Positions 1 to 7,925 of a stretch of DNA of 64,000 bases are shown one piece after another. Positions within the stretch are counted from its first letter, which is position 1, and each line of letters opens with the position of its first letter. The translations under genes were made by a program, and so were the position numbers. Origin of the DNA: Bacillota bacterium (GTDB lineage: Bacteria > Bacillota > Clostridia > Lachnospirales > Lachnospiraceae); assembly GCA_023439505.1 (NCBI GenBank), contig JAEXNR010000007.1, positions 372,001 through 436,000 of the forward strand. The letters are read 5' to 3'. Under the pieces are notes generated by a model, which worked only from the letters and a program-made list of their open reading frames with translations, did no database searches and was not told the DNA's origin.

Positions 1-40
1 ACTGATTTTATTACTGTTACTGATTTTATACTGTTACCGG
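1..40. repeat. Short imperfect direct repeat at window edge
   Basis: The motif TACTGATTTTA followed by CTGTTAC occurs twice in the first 40 bases. It lies beyond the end of the YbaK-like gene. No gene or hairpin is evident here, and the feature may continue outside the window. Confidence 0.4.
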
Positions 41-78
41 TTTTTGAACTTTTTCCAATCTTCTTGGCGCTTCACCGG

Positions 79-549
79 TTATTCCGCAATGTCACATAAT
101 TGTGCATGAATATATGCTGCCAGCTGTTCTCTCGGCACACGAAGCTGACACCCCCTGATGCCTGCACTGACACTGATCTCCTCAAATAAAATCGCCGTCT
201 CATCCATGAACGTCGGAAAGGTCTTTTTCATTCCAATGGGAGAACAGCCTCCTCTGATATAACCGGTAACACCAAGCAAATCTTTCACATGCAGCATTTC
301 AATCTTCTTGTCCCCAATGCAGACCGCCGCTTTCTTCAGATTCAGTTCCGTATTCACAGGAATACAAAATACAACAATCCCCCGCTTTTCTCCTCTGGCC
401 ACCAGTGTTTTAAATACCTGTTCCGGCGGCATCCCAACCAATTCGGCCGCATGTCTGCCGCTTAGGTTGTTCTCATCATACTCATATTCCAATGCTTCAT
501 AAGGGATTCCTGCCTGCTCTAACAGACGCATGACATTCGTTTTCACCAT
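79..549 (-). CDS. ybaK: YbaK/EbsC-type aminoacyl-tRNA deacylase
   Basis: A 156-residue protein of the YbaK/ProX (INS) superfamily, whose members hydrolyse mischarged Cys-tRNA(Pro) or related species in the cytoplasm. The length matches the family. Visible family marks are FKTLV at residues 46-50, with the conserved lysine K47 of the substrate pocket, and GGCSPIG at 100-106. The ATG start is preceded by AAGGAG with about ten bases of spacing. It follows the RNase E/G gene by 28 bases on the same strand and is probably the last gene of that transcript; in many Firmicutes this slot is occupied by rplU. Family assignment is secure; which mischarged tRNA is edited cannot be read from sequence. Confidence 0.9.
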   Translation of the reverse strand: MVKTNVMRLLEQAGIPYEALEYEYDENNLSGRHAAELVGMPPEQVFKTLVARGEKRGIVVFCIPVNTELNLKKAAVCIGDKKIEMLHVKDLLGVTGYIRGGCSPIGMKKTFPTFMDETAILFEEISVSAGIRGCQLRVPREQLAAYIHAQLCDIAE

Positions 550-577
550 AATGCTGCCACTCCTTATATCTTCGGTA

Positions 578-1786
578 CTATTCTTTCACCTGCTCATGTA
601 ACGGTTTTCTTACCTTTTTCCGGGTTACCTCGACAAGCCCAAGGGCCGTCATATCCACCAGTGTTGTTTTCACCGGATCCTTCCTTAAATAACCTTCCAG
701 CTCCGCCATCAGCAAGTCCTGATCTTCCTTCTCCTCCAGATCAATGAAATCGATAATGATGATACCGGAAAGATTGCGCAATCTTATCTGCTTGGCAATT
801 TCTCTGGCTGCTTCCAGATTAATCTTTAGAAATGTCTCCTGTACCTTCTTTTTTCCTGCCACTGCTTTCCCCGTATTGACATCGATCACAACCAATGCTT
901 CTGTTGGCTGTATTACAATACTTCCGCCGGATTTCAGCCAAACCATGGGTTTGATCGCTTCATTTAATTTATCATTGATTCCGTACAGATTTGAAAGCCG
1001 GAAGGCAGCGTCTTCATAAAATCTTAGTTTCCCGATATCTTCCGACTGATACTGTAGCAGATAATCCTTGATATCATGATACAAATCATTGCTGTCTGTT
1101 ATGAATTCATCTACATTCTCCGCATATCCATCTCTGATATCACAGATGTAACCCGGCGGCGTGTTATATAACAGGCTGAAACATTTTTTATAGATACCGT
1201 ACTTACGAAGATTCTCATAATCCTCTTTTAATTTCTGGATTTCATTTACAATTTTCTCTTCCGGCATATATGCTGCATTGGTTCGGATAATAAATCCGTA
1301 TTCTTTATTCTCAAATCGTCTGGCAATTCCCTTTAAGCGGCGGCGTTCCTTTTCTTCTGTGATTTTCACGGATACGCCGATGGTCGTTTTTCCATACGTC
1401 AGTGCCACATATTTCCCGGTAAAATTCAGATTCGAACTTACCACAGGAGCCTTGGTCTTCACATCTTCTTTGGTCACCTGGACAAGCAGCTCATCTCCCG
1501 TTTTTACTATAATTTCATTCAGACCAGTTTCGTTATCCTCCCTTTTGCCTGCCAGAATAGGATAACGGTTCTCGGAAAGAGAGTAATAACACATTCTTCC
1601 ATCTGATATTTCCACAAAAGCAGCGTTGATATTCTTCACAATATTCTTAATCTTCCCAAGATAAACATTGCCAAGAATTCCGGTATCATTTGCAGTATTT
1701 AAAGAGACCTGAACCATATCCTTCCCTTCAAAAAATGCTGAGACTATTCTATTTTCCTTCTTCGTAATTACTAATCTGTTCTCCAT
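578..1786 (-). CDS. rng: Ribonuclease E/G family protein, short form
   Basis: A 402-residue RNase E/G-like endoribonuclease. Such enzymes cut single-stranded A/U-rich RNA and act in rRNA and mRNA processing. Residues about 35-125 form the S1-like RNA-binding part. The catalytic half contains VVIDVNTGKAVAGKK and IIIIDFIDLEEKEDQD, which carry the metal-binding aspartates of the DNase I-like core. The protein ends at GLVEVTRKKVRKPLHEQ, just before the place where typical RNase E/G proteins carry the zinc-link CPxCxG motif, so the zinc link and the following small domain appear to be missing. Upstream are the TIGR03936 and TIGR03960 genes, the usual neighbours of this gene in Firmicutes. Confidence 0.88.
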   Translation of the reverse strand: MENRLVITKKENRIVSAFFEGKDMVQVSLNTANDTGILGNVYLGKIKNIVKNINAAFVEISDGRMCYYSLSENRYPILAGKREDNETGLNEIIVKTGDELLVQVTKEDVKTKAPVVSSNLNFTGKYVALTYGKTTIGVSVKITEEKERRRLKGIARRFENKEYGFIIRTNAAYMPEEKIVNEIQKLKEDYENLRKYGIYKKCFSLLYNTPPGYICDIRDGYAENVDEFITDSNDLYHDIKDYLLQYQSEDIGKLRFYEDAAFRLSNLYGINDKLNEAIKPMVWLKSGGSIVIQPTEALVVIDVNTGKAVAGKKKVQETFLKINLEAAREIAKQIRLRNLSGIIIIDFIDLEEKEDQDLLMAELEGYLRKDPVKTTLVDMTALGLVEVTRKKVRKPLHEQVKE

Positions 1787-1827
1787 CTTTACTCCCTGAA
1801 TTCTAACCTCTGAACCTGTAATATAAT

Positions 1828-2652
1828 TTAGCGCTCCAGCTGATCAAGTGCCATCAGCCCGGCGTCTTCTTCTCTGGCATACACCTCCAGACGATGTACC
1901 TGCCATGCATATTTTTCATATTCTATTCCCAGAGAATCATAAAACGCCTCCATGACCAGCTCCGGCTTTAAATTAGAGGAACTGCCGGTTTCTACCTGCA
2001 AAAACACACGAATGCCATTCTCATATTGATCCGCTGTACTACTTAATAAGGATGCCTTTATCGGTTCTGCCTGGGACGGTTCTGACAGTGTAAGCTTAAG
2101 CTTGCTGATATATTCCTCTTCGTCAAAGGAAGCAAATGAAATCATTGGTTTGATGTCCACTTGCGTTTCGCTTTTCTTGGTTTTTTTATCCATAACAATC
2201 CGGTCGCCGGATAAGAACTTGGTAAACGCACTTTGAAATGCTTCCTTCGTCCTGATCTCACCACAAATCTGATACCCGTCTCTAAGAGAAACCAGATAAT
2301 CGGCAGATGCCACCAGTGACATGGCAGTAACTGCCTTCTTATTCTCCTCCCGGTCCTTTAATTCCTTAAATCCTGTAATTTTAAAGCCTTCTGTTAATGC
2401 TTCGTTGATACGATCGATCATCACCTGGGGGGCATCACCGGAGAGAAGCTGGGCGTCTAAATACTCACCGTCACTGGTCAGTCCCACACCCAGGGGTGCC
2501 GCAAAGGACATAATCTGATGGGGACTAAACCCTTTGGAATACTCATTATCGATACCGGCACGGCGAAATGCTTTTTGAAAGTAGCGCATCACATCCAGAT
2601 GACCGATGAATTTCATCGCTCCAAACTTTTGAAATTTAATTCTTACCTTCAT
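1828..2652 (-). CDS. TIGR03936 / DUF2344 radical-SAM-associated protein
   Basis: A 274-residue protein of the DUF2344 (TIGR03936) family, always found beside or fused to the TIGR03960 radical SAM protein; its biochemical role is not established. The N-terminus (KVRIKFQKFGAMKFIGHLD) and the GFSPHQIMSFAAPLGVG segment are typical. I place the start at the ATG at 2652, because GGGGAGGA sits nine bases upstream. A longer reading from 2676 lacks a good ribosome binding site. The gene overlaps the end of the radical SAM gene by 17 bases, which indicates translational coupling. It is followed by the RNase E/G gene, giving the common three-gene order. Confidence 0.88.
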   Translation of the reverse strand: MKVRIKFQKFGAMKFIGHLDVMRYFQKAFRRAGIDNEYSKGFSPHQIMSFAAPLGVGLTSDGEYLDAQLLSGDAPQVMIDRINEALTEGFKITGFKELKDREENKKAVTAMSLVASADYLVSLRDGYQICGEIRTKEAFQSAFTKFLSGDRIVMDKKTKKSETQVDIKPMISFASFDEEEYISKLKLTLSEPSQAEPIKASLLSSTADQYENGIRVFLQVETGSSSNLKPELVMEAFYDSLGIEYEKYAWQVHRLEVYAREEDAGLMALDQLER

Positions 2653-4588
2653 CCAAGTTTTCCTCCCCTGCTGCATTATCCATATTTGTTACGACAAAAT
2701 CTTCCGGCGCACATTCCTGTTCCATGGGATGCTTTTCATAACATACCCCGCCGCCAAACTCCTTTGCTCCGCAATTGGCACAGGCCTGCCTGCAATTAGG
2801 TGTCACTTTGGCATTCTTCGCCCGGTTATATTCCCGGTATAAGAACTCTTTCGTTACCCCCACATCAATAAAGTCCCAGGGAAAAATTTCATCCTCCGCT
2901 CTTTCTCTACTGTTGTAGAATAACATATCAATTCCGTTATCTTCAAAGGCTTTCACCCAGTTATTATATTTAAAATGCTCGCTCCAGGAATCATACAGAC
3001 ATCCCGCCTGATATGCATCATAGATTACCTTGCCAATTCTTCTGTCCCCTCTGGCCATAACGCCTTCTAACTGGGTCAGTTCCACCTCGTGCCAGTTATA
3101 GTTAATGCTCTTGCGATTTAACTGTTCGTTAATTTTCCCTCTGACATAGCGCTGCTTACTTAAGAATTCTTCATTGGTATTCATCCTTGTCCATTGAAAC
3201 GGCGTAAAGGGCTTTGGTACGAAGAAAGAGGTACTGGTAACAACACTCACCTTTCCATTTCTCTGATCTTTTGGTATCTTGTAATATTCTCTGGCGATTA
3301 AATCAGATAAAACAGCGATTCCCTCCAGATCCTCATCTGCCTCGGTTGGAAGGCCCACCATAAAATAGAGCTTTACCCTGTTCCATCCACTGTTAAAAGC
3401 CTTCCCTGCACCCGTAAGAATCGCTTCCTCGGTTAACCCCTTGTTGACAACATCTCTAAGACGCTGTGTTCCCGCTTCCGGCGCAAAGGTAAGGCTGCTC
3501 TTTCTCACATCCTGGACCTTACTCATAACATCCAGGGCAAAGGCATCAATTCGAAGGGAGGGCAAAGAGATATTCACGCCTTTGGAGCCAAATTCTTCAA
3601 TCAGAAAATACACCAGCTTCTGGAGTTTGGAATAATCGCTGGAGCTTAAGGAGCTGAGAGAAATCTCCTCATGCCCGGTGGAATTTAACATCTCATAGGC
3701 GCATTTTTTCAAATACTCCAGATCCCGCTCCCTGATGGGCCGGTAAATCATTCCCGCCTGACAAAAACGACAGCCCCGGATACAGCCTCTTTGTATCTCC
3801 AGTACAACCCGGTCCTGGGTAACCTTAATGAATGGTACCAGCGGATTGACAGGGTAATAGGCTTCACTCAGCTTCATCTCCACCTGTTTTTTGATTCGAT
3901 CCGGCACGTTTTCGCTATTCTTTTGAAAACGATCAATGGTACCATCTTCCTTATAGGTAACATCATAAAAAGCAGGCACATACATTCCTTCAATCTGTGC
4001 CACCTGTTCTAAATATTCTTTTCTCGATTTTCCCTGCTTCCTGCATTCTTTATAGACATCCAAAATCTGATCATAAACCGTCTCTCCTTCTCCGATATAG
4101 AAGAAATCAAAGAAGTCCGCGATAGGCTCCGGATTATAACTGCAAGGTCCCCCTCCAATCACAATGGGATGCTCCTCGGTTCTGTCCTTTGCATAGATTG
4201 GAATCTGGGATAATTCCAGTATCTGCAGGATATTGGTATAACACATTTCATATTGAAGCGTGATTCCAAGAAAGTCAAAGTCCTTAATCGGGTCCTGGCT
4301 TTCCAGAGCAAACAATGGAATCTGCTTTTCTCTCATGATCTTGTCCAAATCCACCCAGGGAGAGTAAACCCTCTCACAGTAGGTGTCGCTGCGCCGATTT
4401 ATTATATCATATAAAATCTGTATTCCCAAATGAGACATCCCTATCTCATAGACATCGGGAAAACACATGCAAAATCTTATCTCTACTTCCTCCGGGTTCT
4501 TCTTCTGCATATTCACTTCCCCGCCAATATAGCGGGCAGGCTTCTCTACAGTCAATAAAATCTCATCCGTCAGTGCTAATTTTCTCAT
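2636..4588 (-). CDS. TIGR03960 B12-binding-type radical SAM protein
   Basis: A 650-residue radical SAM protein of the TIGR03960 family. The N-terminal part resembles a cobalamin-binding domain (IGMSHLGIQILYDII and the following beta/alpha pattern). The radical SAM core carries CIRGCRFC, a C-x3-C-x2-C cluster motif at C269, C273 and C276. A cysteine-rich C-terminus (NCRQACANCGAKEFGGGVC) suggests a second metal site. The start at 4588 is chosen over 4609 because AGGAAAGGA lies eight bases before it. The conserved linkage to DUF2344 and RNase G suggests RNA or ribosome modification, but this is inference. It is the first gene of the cluster. Confidence 0.9.
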   Translation of the reverse strand: MRKLALTDEILLTVEKPARYIGGEVNMQKKNPEEVEIRFCMCFPDVYEIGMSHLGIQILYDIINRRSDTYCERVYSPWVDLDKIMREKQIPLFALESQDPIKDFDFLGITLQYEMCYTNILQILELSQIPIYAKDRTEEHPIVIGGGPCSYNPEPIADFFDFFYIGEGETVYDQILDVYKECRKQGKSRKEYLEQVAQIEGMYVPAFYDVTYKEDGTIDRFQKNSENVPDRIKKQVEMKLSEAYYPVNPLVPFIKVTQDRVVLEIQRGCIRGCRFCQAGMIYRPIRERDLEYLKKCAYEMLNSTGHEEISLSSLSSSDYSKLQKLVYFLIEEFGSKGVNISLPSLRIDAFALDVMSKVQDVRKSSLTFAPEAGTQRLRDVVNKGLTEEAILTGAGKAFNSGWNRVKLYFMVGLPTEADEDLEGIAVLSDLIAREYYKIPKDQRNGKVSVVTSTSFFVPKPFTPFQWTRMNTNEEFLSKQRYVRGKINEQLNRKSINYNWHEVELTQLEGVMARGDRRIGKVIYDAYQAGCLYDSWSEHFKYNNWVKAFEDNGIDMLFYNSRERAEDEIFPWDFIDVGVTKEFLYREYNRAKNAKVTPNCRQACANCGAKEFGGGVCYEKHPMEQECAPEDFVVTNMDNAAGEENLDEGKN

Positions 4589-4642
4589 TTCTATAGTCCT
4601 TTCCTGCATACTAACAACTATGCCATTCCAACACGCCCTAAG

Positions 4643-4725
4643 GTTAGACCGGGGATTTCAGGCAAGCCATGCTTTTTCAGCGCCCCGGTTTAACTCCGGC
4701 TTCCACGTGGTCTCAATCCCACGTG
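4643..4725 (+). ncRNA. Compact structured element, possible ncRNA or mobile-RNA remnant
   Basis: In the 230-bp gap between two minus-strand genes there is a dense set of inverted repeats. GTTAGACCGGGG at 4643-4654 pairs with CCCCGGTTTAAC at 4683-4694 over all 12 positions on the plus strand, with one G-U pair; on the minus strand the same position is an A-C mismatch. A second hairpin, CACGTGG (4704-4710) with CCACGTG (4719-4725), has an eight-base loop. The last bases of the first stem can alternatively form CCGG-N7-CCGG (4685-4699). No ORF fits. The wobble pattern favours a plus-strand RNA, antisense to its neighbours. From memory it loosely resembles the 3' part of HEARO/IscB omega-type RNAs, but I cannot verify that. 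Confidence 0.35.
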
Positions 4726-4821
4726 AATGATGCTTACAATTACACTAATGGCTATTATAACTGATATGAAAGGAAATTACTAGCGGATTTCACTTCTGTA
4801 ACGGTGATTGTTTTTCGTGCT

Positions 4822-5439
4822 TTATTTCAGCCAGGTTACAATCCAGTTCTGCAGACCGACAAGACTATCCTTCGTTGTAATATACTGGCGTATCAAATCA
4901 TATGAAAAGCCGCCAAATTTCAATTCTAATTTATCAATGATAAATACGGATACAAAAAGCACAATGGCACATACCATCCGGATCACGAGAAAACGAAAGG
5001 AGGCGATCTCCTGTGGTGTGGCATCCGCATCTGCGGCTTTCTTATGCCCTGTCTCCTCATGAAACAGCTTCATAGCCTTAGCCTTCTTTTTCTCCTGTTC
5101 TCCCTGGGTCTCCCCCGCTTCCTGATAATATGAATCATAAACTCTGCCCTCATTTTGTGTAATGCTTAACTGACGTAAGCACGCTTCTCTGGCCTGCCTG
5201 ATATATTCTGCCCTGGTAATAGCTGGTTGATTATGATTTTCATAAATATCCCATTCTTGTGCATAGGGCTGCATCTCCTGCTTTTTCTCCGGATACGGAT
5301 GATTAGCAACGGCTAAACTTCTGACAGGCTGCTCCTCTTTTTCATATAAGTTTCCTGTGGAGAACAGATTCTCATTAATATTATTGGATAAATTTTTTTC
5401 AATCTGCCGGTACATCTTATCTTCCATATGAGTGTCCAT
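4822..5439 (-). CDS. Hypothetical protein with C-terminal membrane segment
   Basis: A 205-residue protein I do not recognise. The first 140 residues are polar and rich in Gln and Glu, without clear domains. A single hydrophobic helix of about 20 residues (FLVIRMVCAIVLFVSVFII) lies near residues 149-167 and is followed by a short amphipathic tail ending in WIVTWLK. This suggests a tail-anchored or bitopic protein with a long cytoplasmic N-terminus. The ATG is preceded by AAGGAGG with eight bases of spacing, so it is very likely translated. It stands alone between the structured element at 4.65 kb and a mostly non-coding region. Confidence 0.75.
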   Translation of the reverse strand: MDTHMEDKMYRQIEKNLSNNINENLFSTGNLYEKEEQPVRSLAVANHPYPEKKQEMQPYAQEWDIYENHNQPAITRAEYIRQAREACLRQLSITQNEGRVYDSYYQEAGETQGEQEKKKAKAMKLFHEETGHKKAADADATPQEIASFRFLVIRMVCAIVLFVSVFIIDKLELKFGGFSYDLIRQYITTKDSLVGLQNWIVTWLK

Positions 5440-5622
5440 ATAAGGCGCCTCCTTTCCAAACTACCCGTTCTTATTCCATCCTCTGCCGCATCCTGACCAG
5501 CGTAGGCTACAGGAAGCGTACATCCTTGCTTGTTTCTTGTAACAGTATATTGTTTCATTGTCTCAGTTATTCCAGGTTCCTGCAATTCCCGGATCTATTT
5601 TCAGAGAAAAACAAAAAGCGCG

Positions 5623-5653
5623 TCCGATTCCATGTTAATCCGGATAGCGCTTT
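5623..5653 (-). terminator. Intrinsic terminator, minus strand
   Basis: AAAGCGC pairs with GCGCTTT, with a second helix TCCG/CGGA inside. On the minus strand the hairpin is followed by TTTTTGTTTTTC, a good U-tract. It lies just downstream of the small ORF at 5760-5912 and so supports a short minus-strand transcript there. Confidence 0.65.
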
Positions 5654-5759
5654 CTTTCACAGACAACAAAAGCCTGATACAACTTCTCTTGTATCATCTT
5701 GCCTGAATCAACTTATTTTATCAACTTATCTTGTTCCGGCTTGTCTTGTTTCAACCCGC

Positions 5760-5912
5760 TTATTTTCTTAAATCAATTCTGCACACAGCCTGAATCAGTA
5801 TCTTTATTACATTCAAAAATTTACGAACGATCCTTACCTTCTTACCGATAAATCCAGTAAATCTGGCATATGCCGCACCAAATAAAATCGCAATCAGACA
5901 CACAGCGACCAT
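5760..5912 (-). CDS. Possible small membrane protein (50 aa)
   Basis: A short reading frame encodes 50 residues from ATG at 5912, or 59 from a GTG at 5939. The N-terminal part, MVAVCLIAILFGAAYARFTG, looks like a membrane segment with a small-residue motif. The C-terminal part is strongly basic (KKVRIVRKF) and ends in a second hydrophobic stretch. Codon choice resembles the neighbouring genes. A GGGGTGG stretch lies four bases before the GTG, which would be a cramped ribosome binding site; no good site precedes the ATG. A terminator at 5623-5653 follows on the same strand. I do not recognise a family, and the call is tentative. Confidence 0.35.
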   Translation of the reverse strand: MVAVCLIAILFGAAYARFTGFIGKKVRIVRKFLNVIKILIQAVCRIDLRK

Positions 5913-5939
5913 TTTTATATCATTACTCAAATCAGACAC

Positions 5940-6139
5940 AGAACCACCCCGAACCCATTATTTTATCTATCATTTCCAAAGATTATAGCAAATATAACAT
6001 ATATTGTAAACAGCATTATACTCTTTCTCGATTTTTATTATTCCGGTTTTTAATATTCCTATTTTCAATACTCCAATTTCTCAATACTCCAATTTCTCAA
6101 TACTCCAATTTTTCAATACCCCAATTTGAATGTCATTGC
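5940..6139. other. Intergenic, A/T-rich, no gene seen
   Basis: With the segment from 5440 to 5759 this makes up the remainder of a 700-bp gap between the tail-anchored hypothetical gene and the response regulator gene. Apart from the small ORF, the terminator at 5623-5653 and the 16-bp tandem repeat, I see only a short hairpin near 5678-5697 (GATACAA/TTGTATC) and AT-rich sequence. Confidence 0.5.
6065..6128. repeat. 16-bp tandem repeat, four copies
   Basis: Four adjacent copies of TCAATACTCCAATTTC, with minor changes in the last two, occupy 6065-6080, 6081-6096, 6097-6112 and 6113-6128. The tract ends twelve bases past the stop codon of the response regulator gene, in its 3' region. No coding role is likely. 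The copies are nearly identical, so the array is probably young or unstable in copy number. Confidence 0.85.
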
Positions 6140-6766
6140 TCACTGGTTTTTTAAATATTTCACCGCGATTTGCGTCCGGTGCTCAAGCCCTGTTTTCTCC
6201 AAAATGGTACTGATATGATTTCTTACGGTGCCATTGGTCAGATAAAGTTTCTCACATATCTCTTTGTTGGACAAGCCATCCGCAACCAGCTTCACGATCT
6301 CTAATTCCCTTGGAGAAAGCATCATCTCAAATACGCTGCTGCCGGACTGACCGGTGTTAATTCTGCTTCTCATAAATTCCAGGATATCTGCCTGAAAAAC
6401 ACTTCCTCCCGTATAAATGACCCGGACGGCTGACAATATCCGCTCTGCCGGGCTGTTCTTTAGTATATATCCGTTTACCCCTGCTTTTAATGCACGCAAA
6501 ATCAGTTCCGGTTCATCAAAGGTAGTAAGGAGCAATGGCGTGGATAATTTACCTGCCAGAATCTCCTGTGCGGCCTCAATCCCGTCCATTACCGGCATTC
6601 GGATATCCAGCATTGCCACATCAGGTCTTAAGTCCCTGCATAGCTGCGCTGCCTGTCTGCCGTCACAGGCAGCACCTACAAATTCCATATCCTCCTGGGT
6701 TTCAAGGATCATCTTCAGTCCTTCTCTGATAATGGCATCATCATCTGCAATTAACACTTTTATCAT
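6140..6766 (-). CDS. NarL/LuxR-family response regulator
   Basis: A 208-residue two-component response regulator. The receiver domain starts at MIKVLIADDD; the acidic pocket is D8-D10 and the phospho-acceptor is D54 in MLDIRMP, with the conserved lysine in YILKNS. The C-terminal LuxR-type helix-turn-helix covers about residues 145-205 (LSPRELEIVKLVADGLSNKE). Start 6766 is chosen because AAGGAGG stands six bases before the ATG; a longer frame upstream runs into the kinase gene. It is the last gene of the ABC-kinase-regulator unit and is probably the activator of that operon, like LnrK of Bacillus. The palindrome at 11328-11345 is a candidate binding site. Confidence 0.92.
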   Translation of the reverse strand: MIKVLIADDDAIIREGLKMILETQEDMEFVGAACDGRQAAQLCRDLRPDVAMLDIRMPVMDGIEAAQEILAGKLSTPLLLTTFDEPELILRALKAGVNGYILKNSPAERILSAVRVIYTGGSVFQADILEFMRSRINTGQSGSSVFEMMLSPRELEIVKLVADGLSNKEICEKLYLTNGTVRNHISTILEKTGLEHRTQIAVKYLKNQ

Positions 6767-6797
6767 AATCGCCCTCCTTTCTCCCATCCTTCCCGCC

Positions 6798-7916
6798 TTA
6801 CTGACAGGGAAAGATATTCGTAACACAAAAACCATATTCCCCTTTATTAAAAAAGCATCTGCCCTTATGATGTACCGTTCGTTCTTCCATTGCTTCCAGC
6901 CCGAGACCTTTAACAAACTCATCCTTTGATTTTCCATTATCACGATATTCCACTTTAATAATCTTTTGGAAGACTTCAATGCTTAATGCGAATTCAGTGG
7001 CATTGGAATGCTTCAGCAGATTGGTCAGGCACTCCTTCAGATTGTCATGAATACAGGCCCAGACCTCCAGAGAAATATGATCCAGATCACCGCTGGTTTT
7101 CAATGCCGCGGGAATGTTATAACTTACCTTGAATTCTTCCAGAACAGCCATCACATCATTTCTGCCGATTAGAAAATGCTGTGCTCTCTCTTCACGAAGC
7201 GCAGTCCGAATTTCATCCACGCCTTCCCTCATGTTGGTAATGGCTTTCTGAATGCTCTCCACCGCCTTCTCCTGATTATTCTTCATAATCAGAAGTGCTG
7301 CTTCCAGCATGATGATGCTGCCGGAGATACCATGTCCGATCTGGTCGTGAATTCTTGCGGCAATCCGGTTTCGTTCTTCCATGGCAGCCGTATATTTTAT
7401 AGTTTTTGACAGACTTTTGATATCCTCCAATTTCTTACTAAGCTCACCCAGCTTTTCTTTTTGCTGTTCATTCATTTCCTGATAAAACTGCAGCTTCCGT
7501 AATAGTATTCTAAAGATGAGCAAAAAAGCAATAACAACCATGGAAAAGACTGTGGTTAACTTAGTTGGCGTAAACAAAAGCAGCGATAATACGACCAGTA
7601 CGGCAATAATCTGATAAAACAGATTCGACTCTACGGTGATCTCCAGTATATGAATCAAAAGTAATACAAAAAGCGGATAATAGAAAGAAATGTCCAGACA
7701 AAAACACAGGATAACGGATCCGATCAATGTAAATAGAATTAATTGCTTCCTGTGCAGCTTCCGGTCGATTAAAACCTCCAGCAAAAAGATACAGACAAAG
7801 CTAAGCGTTGATATTACCTGATCGGTAATATCAACCTTAGCAGAATGAAATATCATCATGGAAGCAATCAGGGTAATCGTCTTTACTAAGAAATAAAGAA
7901 ACGGCTGATCAATCAT
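6798..7916 (-). CDS. Membrane sensor histidine kinase (HisKA_3 / DesK-LiaS type)
   Basis: A 372-residue sensor kinase. About six membrane helices fill residues 5-138, with very short loops and no extracytoplasmic sensor domain, as in intramembrane-sensing kinases. A coiled linker follows at 140-180. The HisKA_3 box ERNRIAARIHDQIGHG has the phospho-acceptor H190. The HATPase domain follows with NLLKHSNA and DNGKSKDEFVKGLGL. It lies nine bases after the second permease gene and 31 bases before the regulator gene, so all five genes form one operon. The architecture matches LnrJ/YfiJ of Bacillus subtilis, which senses membrane-acting polyenes; the signal here is unknown. The ribosome binding site is weak. 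Confidence 0.9.
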   Translation of the reverse strand: MIDQPFLYFLVKTITLIASMMIFHSAKVDITDQVISTLSFVCIFLLEVLIDRKLHRKQLILFTLIGSVILCFCLDISFYYPLFVLLLIHILEITVESNLFYQIIAVLVVLSLLLFTPTKLTTVFSMVVIAFLLIFRILLRKLQFYQEMNEQQKEKLGELSKKLEDIKSLSKTIKYTAAMEERNRIAARIHDQIGHGISGSIIMLEAALLIMKNNQEKAVESIQKAITNMREGVDEIRTALREERAQHFLIGRNDVMAVLEEFKVSYNIPAALKTSGDLDHISLEVWACIHDNLKECLTNLLKHSNATEFALSIEVFQKIIKVEYRDNGKSKDEFVKGLGLEAMEERTVHHKGRCFFNKGEYGFCVTNIFPCQ

Positions 7917-7925
7917 GGAAAGCCC

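Noticed and set aside
4589..4821. Known metabolite riboswitch before the radical SAM gene, for example cobalamin or c-di-GMP
   Set aside because: I looked for the conserved cores of these classes on the minus strand and did not find them; wobble pairing favours the plus strand.
4808..5062. 84-residue plus-strand frame
   Set aside because: It is antisense to the tail-anchored hypothetical gene, which has a strong ribosome binding site.
5870..6154. 94-residue plus-strand frame
   Set aside because: It covers the 16-bp repeat and AT-rich DNA, without ribosome binding site or family likeness.
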